Source: an uncultured Oscillospiraceae bacterium (lineage in GTDB: Bacteria > Bacillota > Clostridia > Oscillospirales > Oscillospiraceae). From it: 64,000 nucleotides of DNA. Within the stretch, counting starts at the first letter, position 1. Each line of letters begins with the position of its first letter. Shown piece after piece: positions 60,301 to 64,000 of this stretch. The notes beneath the pieces are model-generated. The model did no database searches, was not told the DNA's origin, and was given only the letters and a program-made list of their open reading frames with translations. Location: the NCBI GenBank assembly GCA_900754965.1, contig CAAEEO010000034.1, positions 10,712 to 74,711 of the forward strand. Direction: 5' to 3'. A program made the translations under genes and the position numbers.

Positions 60301-63300
60301 GTTGGTCTCATCGGTCTGGGCCAGCTGGGGGAACAGGTTGTTGGTCACTTCCACCCGCTGGTAAGATGCGGCGTTGATGCAGTGACCAATCTCATGGGCG
60401 ATACCCCATCCGGAATAGCTGCCGCCGGTCTTTTTCCCATTCTCGTCCGTGGTGATAGGAGTAGTCTGGAACAGTCCGGCTACGCTGTCATACTCAATGC
60501 CGATGTGCTTGCCGCCGGCATACATGAACGCACCGGTGAACATCTGATGATAGCGAATGTTCAGGCGGGTGTTGGGGTAGGCATCGTTGTCGGTGGCCTG
60601 TTTGTTCAGACCCTTGAACTGATAGAAGTACTCGATCTCCTGCTCCATGGCAGCAATGGACTGCTCCAGTTTCTGGGCAGGGGCATCGGAGATTGCCTTC
60701 CACACCTGTGTGGCGGGTACGCTGAACATCATGCTCTCCATGGTGATCTCTGTGGAGTTCAGGAAACATTCTTTTTCATTGTAAGCGTAGCCGATATCCT
60801 TATGGATGCTGTTGTGCAGATCGGGCAGACCCTTTACATAGGTTTCCAGTTCTTGCACATAAGTCTGGATCGCAGCAGTGCGTTCCTCGCCGGTGACACC
60901 GTCCAGACGCAGGACAGGAATCTTTGTTCCGCCAATGACGCGGACTTCATACTGATTGGCGCCCTTTTCTCCCGTATAGTACAGATAGAGCGCACCGCCG
61001 AGTTCCTTTTCGGCGGAACTGATTTTGGTGATATCGATCTCATTGCGGCCTACCACCAGCTGGGAGAAGGGGGTGTGCCAGGCAGAGGCCTCAGGATGAT
61101 ACTGGGTGGCTACCAGCTGCAGGTTTACCTTGCCGCCGGGAGCAGTTTTCCCACTCAGATCAGACACATAGACGATGATCCTGCTGCCTGCCTCGGCCAC
61201 ATACCCCAGAGGCTGATAGTCGGACAGCTGCTGGGCGAAGTTAGAGTTGGGGGCGTTTTTGGCGGTAATCTGATTGTCCACCGTTAGTGTGTCAGTGGGT
61301 TTGCCGTCTTGTAAAACTTTCTGGGCATACGCAAGATCAGCGAGGATGGTAGTTTTGTGAGGATGGAACTCCTGGCTCTGTTCGTCCATGGTGTTGGCCC
61401 GGGCCATCAGTTCCTGAATGAGCTCCTCGGTGACATGCTCTTTCAGCATCGTGTGAGAATCATCTGCGAAGAGGTTCTTTACCTGCGTTTCCAGATCGTT
61501 ATACGCATACAAACGGAGTTCACAGATGGTGTAGTTCCTGTAACTACCGTAACTGGTGGAGGTCCGAACTTCCAGATAGTCCGTGGTGATTGGTTGGTCC
61601 AGAACGGCCTCATAGTACAGTCTGCCCTGACTGTCGCGCCGTTGAGAAAGCTTAGCGACAGCATCTTGGAGGGCACCATCTCCGTCCTTGTAGCGGATCT
61701 TTACCGCATTTATTTGGGAAACGGTCCCTTCTTTGGGGGTCATGCGGATGGTGTCCATGGTGTATTTCTGATCCAGCTCGAGAATGGGGCCGCGGAAGTT
61801 GCCATAGCTCACGCCGCTGTCCCAGTCGGGGATCAGAAGATAGGTGTTGGGGTTGTTATCCAGCAATGCCTGCCAGTCTTCCGGGGTAGCGTTGTCTTGG
61901 GTTACGGTGCTGCCGTCAGCTTTGTAGATGGTGTAGTCCTGATTCTGAACGCCATAAATGCTTGTGATGACGCTGTTATCCAAAATATCATATTTTGGCA
62001 ACTGTGCACCGGTAGGCGTGGTGGGTGTTCCCACGGCATTCTGCGATTTGGGACTATCGCCGTTGCGGTTATGAGCCACCACATAGACGGTGTGCTCCAC
62101 GCCGCCCGTCAGATCAGTGAGGGTATAAGAGGAACCGGTGATGCCCTTCACTTCCTGAAAACTGTTGTTGCCGGACTCCTTGTAAAAGAGGGAAAAGCTC
62201 TCTGCGTCATATTTACAGACCCAGGAAACTGTCAAAGCCTGAACGTCGGCGGTGACTTTGAGGGATTCCGGGGCAGGAGGCGTCTGGGAGCAGGTCACGG
62301 TATGTGTGTAGGGGGCCGACCAGTCGCTTTTCCAGGTGCCGTTGAGGGAGCGAACTTTGACAGTGTAGTCTTTGAAAGACAGCACTGTGCCATTGAAGGA
62401 GTCCCCCTGGAAGGTATAGGAGGTGTTCTCCGTGGTGGCAGTTTTGTTGTATCCCGGGCCGGAGACCGAAACCTCGTACCCCGTGACATTCTGCTGAGCC
62501 GTCCAGGTGACGGTCAGGTTTTTATATCCCAGTCCGTCGGACTCGGTGTTGGAAACGGCGGTGACAGTAGGGATATCCAGCTTGGGTTCGGGGATTCTGT
62601 TTGCAAAGTCCTGGAAGAATTCCACTTTGGCAATCTCGGCCAGAGTCCCGCCGGACTGAGTGCCGGTCACCTGAATGGTGATTTTTTTGATGGCGACCCG
62701 TTTGCCGAAGTCAATGACAATGGTTCCGTCGGACTCCTTGGTAATCTCGCCGGGGGCGGCAGCTCTGCCGGAGCGGCTGTAAGATTCCAGCTCCGCAAGA
62801 GAATAATTAAATGTACCGTCGTCTGTTTCCACCGTGACGATGCCCTGGGTGATGCTGTTCTCAAAATTTTTCGGGGCGGCAAGCACAATGCCCTCCACCT
62901 CGTTGTTGTCGGCAGGGGTGAGATCGACGGTTACGGGATGCTCCTGGGAGATAGGAGCGTCGTCCGCAGGCGCAAGGGTCAGTCCGTCGGCGGGGGTGCC
63001 CGTCATTTCGGTGCCATCCTGAGCATCGGCAGTGGGGATGGTATACTCGATCACAGGGGCAGTGCCGGTTTCACCCTGGTTGCGGACGACCAGTGCCAGG
63101 TCCTGCAAATCGGTCTTGCCGTCGCCAGTCAGGTCGTAAGCAGGGGCGTCCAGCACCTTTTCTGCATCGCTGTCGTCGATTTTTCCATCGCCGGTTATGT
63201 CGCCGACAGCAACCACGCCGTATTTTGTGCTGTCCGTGACCATATCGCGGCTGTTGCACAGGTTCAGCATGACATCTGTATTACCAATCGTCACTTCCTG

Positions 63301-63606
63301 CGTGTAAGGCACATGGTACTTCCCGCTTACCGTGAGGGTGTAGGTCCCGCTGGGAAGGTTCTGCAGGGTCAGAACGGTTTTCTGATGCCCGGTGGCAGCA
63401 GGGGCTGTCAATTTGCCGGTGAACTGTCCATTTTCGCCGCTCAGCTGCACAGCCAGTTCGGCAGTGGCGGACGGTCCGGAGCGATACAGGTTCACGGTCA
63501 GTTCATGTTCGGGCGCGGCGTTCCCTGCGAATGCCGGTGTCGGGACGATCCCCAACAGCAAACAGCAGATCATAAGGACGCTGAGCGCTCGTTTCATATG
63601 GTTCAT
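57301..63606 (-). CDS. Giant SLH-anchored M60-like metallopeptidase
   Basis: A 2101-residue exported protein. Domains in order: signal peptide (1-28); a beta domain; a dockerin-like pair of Ca2+ loops (about 132-175: DITGDGKIDDSD, DLTGDGKTDLQD); FN3-like domains (about 350-530); an F5/8 type C-like domain (about 560-690); a peptidase M60-like region with HEIGH at 1071-1075 and a candidate third ligand E1086; a second F5/8-like domain (about 1370-1540); an InlB-type repeat (about 1848-1912); and three SLH repeats (about 1925-2101). M60-like enzymes cut mucin-type glycoproteins, so a role in host mucus use is likely. AGGAGG lies before the ATG. It forms a single-gene unit. Confidence 0.88.
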   Translation of the reverse strand: MNHMKRALSVLMICCLLLGIVPTPAFAGNAAPEHELTVNLYRSGPSATAELAVQLSGENGQFTGKLTAPAATGHQKTVLTLQNLPSGTYTLTVSGKYHVPYTQEVTIGNTDVMLNLCNSRDMVTDSTKYGVVAVGDITGDGKIDDSDAEKVLDAPAYDLTGDGKTDLQDLALVVRNQGETGTAPVIEYTIPTADAQDGTEMTGTPADGLTLAPADDAPISQEHPVTVDLTPADNNEVEGIVLAAPKNFENSITQGIVTVETDDGTFNYSLAELESYSRSGRAAAPGEITKESDGTIVIDFGKRVAIKKITIQVTGTQSGGTLAEIAKVEFFQDFANRIPEPKLDIPTVTAVSNTESDGLGYKNLTVTWTAQQNVTGYEVSVSGPGYNKTATTENTSYTFQGDSFNGTVLSFKDYTVKVRSLNGTWKSDWSAPYTHTVTCSQTPPAPESLKVTADVQALTVSWVCKYDAESFSLFYKESGNNSFQEVKGITGSSYTLTDLTGGVEHTVYVVAHNRNGDSPKSQNAVGTPTTPTGAQLPKYDILDNSVITSIYGVQNQDYTIYKADGSTVTQDNATPEDWQALLDNNPNTYLLIPDWDSGVSYGNFRGPILELDQKYTMDTIRMTPKEGTVSQINAVKIRYKDGDGALQDAVAKLSQRRDSQGRLYYEAVLDQPITTDYLEVRTSTSYGSYRNYTICELRLYAYNDLETQVKNLFADDSHTMLKEHVTEELIQELMARANTMDEQSQEFHPHKTTILADLAYAQKVLQDGKPTDTLTVDNQITAKNAPNSNFAQQLSDYQPLGYVAEAGSRIIVYVSDLSGKTAPGGKVNLQLVATQYHPEASAWHTPFSQLVVGRNEIDITKISSAEKELGGALYLYYTGEKGANQYEVRVIGGTKIPVLRLDGVTGEERTAAIQTYVQELETYVKGLPDLHNSIHKDIGYAYNEKECFLNSTEITMESMMFSVPATQVWKAISDAPAQKLEQSIAAMEQEIEYFYQFKGLNKQATDNDAYPNTRLNIRYHQMFTGAFMYAGGKHIGIEYDSVAGLFQTTPITTDENGKKTGGSYSGWGIAHEIGHCINAASYQRVEVTNNLFPQLAQTDETNKTSRVQDYNQVYKAVVTGTTGHTGNLAVQLAMYWQLHLAYDNDYSFKFYEDIASQQDGLFYARLESYLRTPGKAKFPLQSTSGDQGFMQAACAAAGKNILPFFLAWGIIPNAQTKAYAAQFDAEPRKIQYIDDDSRLYRLEGKPGMSDGTMVSAAITNAQNSRINGNKVEISLANTNSNQDAMLGYEISRNGKVVAFVPAAQSSYTDIVTTENNKSFTYTVTGIDRLLQETKTVTLDEVKVCHDGAIDKSAWTASTNMVSDQDITIDKDDEDPDSGINSGISKQSAIGLAIDNDPKTVYHGNQPNGNSRPYVILNLGGVQQITALKFTPDAGKNSHLRLFGYRVEISMDGNNWTTVKEGNCYSDTANAFKPDTWGKQEDILYNDDGSYTLFFNKKTEDGQMDPYLYTYDAAYVKLTAPKMSSLAIAELDVLGPTSDNVELLTDGYGKLKSDFIPEGETEPALNAGTIVFYGAYKGDPSYNAVILKDQNGKIINGEVIILAQVADKGYLGETSDGRWIYGVQEEDMQGVTKVIAELYRVQNATTLEGQRLTSTSLHMTIPETCPDVELTGNSGQVAAHVKDTSLFTLQEEEPTLFTAGEEQSLADFYGDTGAVYGGTTSRVKLTPEGATMEFDARRQAGTIAMQVNFTLSSPSASVDFRPAECSGVFQTYRYDSASGTIRLYAVQRTGTFSEGSFVGSINGLSHGTKVTAAPMDLLDLSSGITGPESSQSAEGIIDLSVTPPSSGTTMTYTLHFNTNGGSTLKDITRASGTPVDLTGYLPTKAGYTFEGWYADAVLSKKITSVKLTGDTTVYAKWSKSGAGQVPNFVDVPADAWYKADLEFVYTSGIMLGTSDTHFSPERVVSRGMLVTTLYRMEGEPEPTAENPFSDVSQDSYYEKAVRWAFANQIVSGYSSTQFAPDDPITREQLAAILYRYAQHTGRDTSLSMDLTKYSDASHVHDYALPAMRWACATGLMKGTDSSTLSPLSTATRAQVAALLHRF

Positions 63607-63747
63607 GTAGTTCCTCCTTCAGAAATCAAACAAATGAGATTTCCTGTAATGCAATGATTTATGTAAACAGCAAAACGGCAGACGGTGCTGCCGTCGGCCT
63701 GCTGGTTTCTCCTGTTTCGTAAAATGTGGCGAAAAATATCCAATATA

Positions 63748-63776
63748 ATTGTATCAAAAAAGAACGGAAAAGTCAA
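63748..63776 (-). promoter_or_regulatory. Promoter of the M60-like peptidase gene
   Basis: Read leftward, TTGACT and TACAAT with a 17-base spacer, about 140 bases before the start codon. Confidence 0.82.
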
Positions 63777-63842
63777 AAAGAATCGCCTGCCAGAGCTGTA
63801 CTTTTTTTGGAACAGCCGATGATTTGACAGCGTTTAAAACGC

Positions 63843-63876
63843 AGCAGGTCAGATTTTACGCTGACCTGCTTTTTTT
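63843..63876 (+). terminator. Rightward terminator with no gene in front
   Basis: A ten-pair stem AGCAGGTCAG/CTGACCTGCT followed by six or seven T. No rightward gene is seen in the 240 bases before it. Confidence 0.8.
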
Positions 63877-63886
63877 AATAAAAAAC

Positions 63887-63916
63887 AATTGCTCCGCAAC
63901 ATTCTACGGAGCAATT
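63887..63916 (-). terminator. Leftward terminator-like hairpin
   Basis: AATTGCTCCG/CGGAGCAATT. Read leftward it is followed by GTTTTTT. It could end a leftward transcript that enters from beyond the right edge. The remaining 84 bases show no gene; an AAAGGAG near 63974 leads only to an immediately stopped ATG. Confidence 0.65.
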
Positions 63917-64000
63917 TCACCTGGGCTAATATACATATGGTGTCGTTTCTAATCTTTGAATCCATTTTGCGAAAGGAGATCCGAATGTGAAGAAGTAACA

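Noticed and set aside
58045..63657. Long open frames on the + strand (58045-60063, 60190-61287, 61357-63657)
   Set aside because: All lie opposite the M60-like gene, whose domains are continuous on the - strand. They are Gly/Val/Asp-rich shadows.
63749..63952. A 67-residue open frame on the + strand
   Set aside because: It runs across the M60 gene promoter and two hairpins, and has no ribosome binding site.
1..64000. CRISPR arrays, insertion sequences, integrases, phage genes
   Set aside because: No regularly spaced repeats, transposase or integrase motifs, or terminal repeats were seen on either strand.

Overview
The window comes from a chromosome of an anaerobic, low-to-moderate GC Firmicute. 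The best fit is a gut member of the Oscillospiraceae (Oscillibacter/Flavonifractor-like). This is inferred from gene content: a bacterial V/A-type ATPase operon, S-layer-homology (SLH) surface proteins, a long Gram-positive SRP RNA placed before dnaX, ECF-type vitamin uptake, and a secreted M60-like (mucinase-type) peptidase. I see no prophage, insertion sequence or CRISPR array. Most of the window is housekeeping DNA with a few accessory islands.

Layout. 1-6809 (leftward): prmC-recA-recX-rimO-pgsA, a DUF1385 membrane protein and a two-component system. 6961-8570: a phosphopantetheinyl transferase, tRNA-Leu(CAA) and a small membrane protein behind an unusual leader. 8610-18184: a cobalamin-riboswitch-controlled operon, the most interesting part. 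It encodes a large surface protein built like mammalian intrinsic factor/transcobalamin (alpha-helical barrel plus transcobalamin-like C-terminal beta domains) with an SLH anchor. It also encodes a 'split' version of the same pair (barrel+SLH, and a membrane-tethered beta domain), an EcfT, and one polypeptide fusing two ECF ATPases to an S-component-like membrane domain. Together they look like a surface capture, relay and import route for corrinoids. 18223-20897: tRNA-Ala(CGC), SRP RNA, dnaX and ebfC. 21001-22967: an Ig-like exported protein, a SpoU methyltransferase and a lipoprotein.

23041-24518 (leftward): an ion-transporter-superfamily permease behind a candidate yybP-ykoY (Mn2+) riboswitch, with a strong promoter and a terminator that overlaps the aptamer. 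24618-29816: a carbonic anhydrase, then an ECF sigma factor operon with a membrane protein and an ABC exporter. 29846-32261 (leftward): a zinc-ribbon membrane protein and a TfoX N-domain protein. 32364-35985: a PhoR-like kinase and a Na/Pi cotransporter that share a 7-4-7 TTTACA repeat operator at the same distance from the -10. 36164-37659: a SleB-type hydrolase and a lipoyl-less E2-like acyltransferase with an altered active site. 37970-46680: the nine-gene V/A-ATPase operon (H-I-K-E-C-F-A-B-D), whose rotor subunit carries residues typical of Na+ coupling. 46698-48570 (leftward): a ferredoxin-nitroreductase and a sugar nucleotidyltransferase fused to a phosphomannomutase-like tail. 48737-56531: gdpP-rplI-dnaB-tilS-hpt-ftsH. 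56555-57160: a GNAT acetyltransferase with a palindromic operator. 57189-63776 (leftward): a 2101-residue M60-like, SLH-anchored surface peptidase. 63777-64000 holds only opposed hairpins.

All functional statements come from reading motifs and context. No database search was run.
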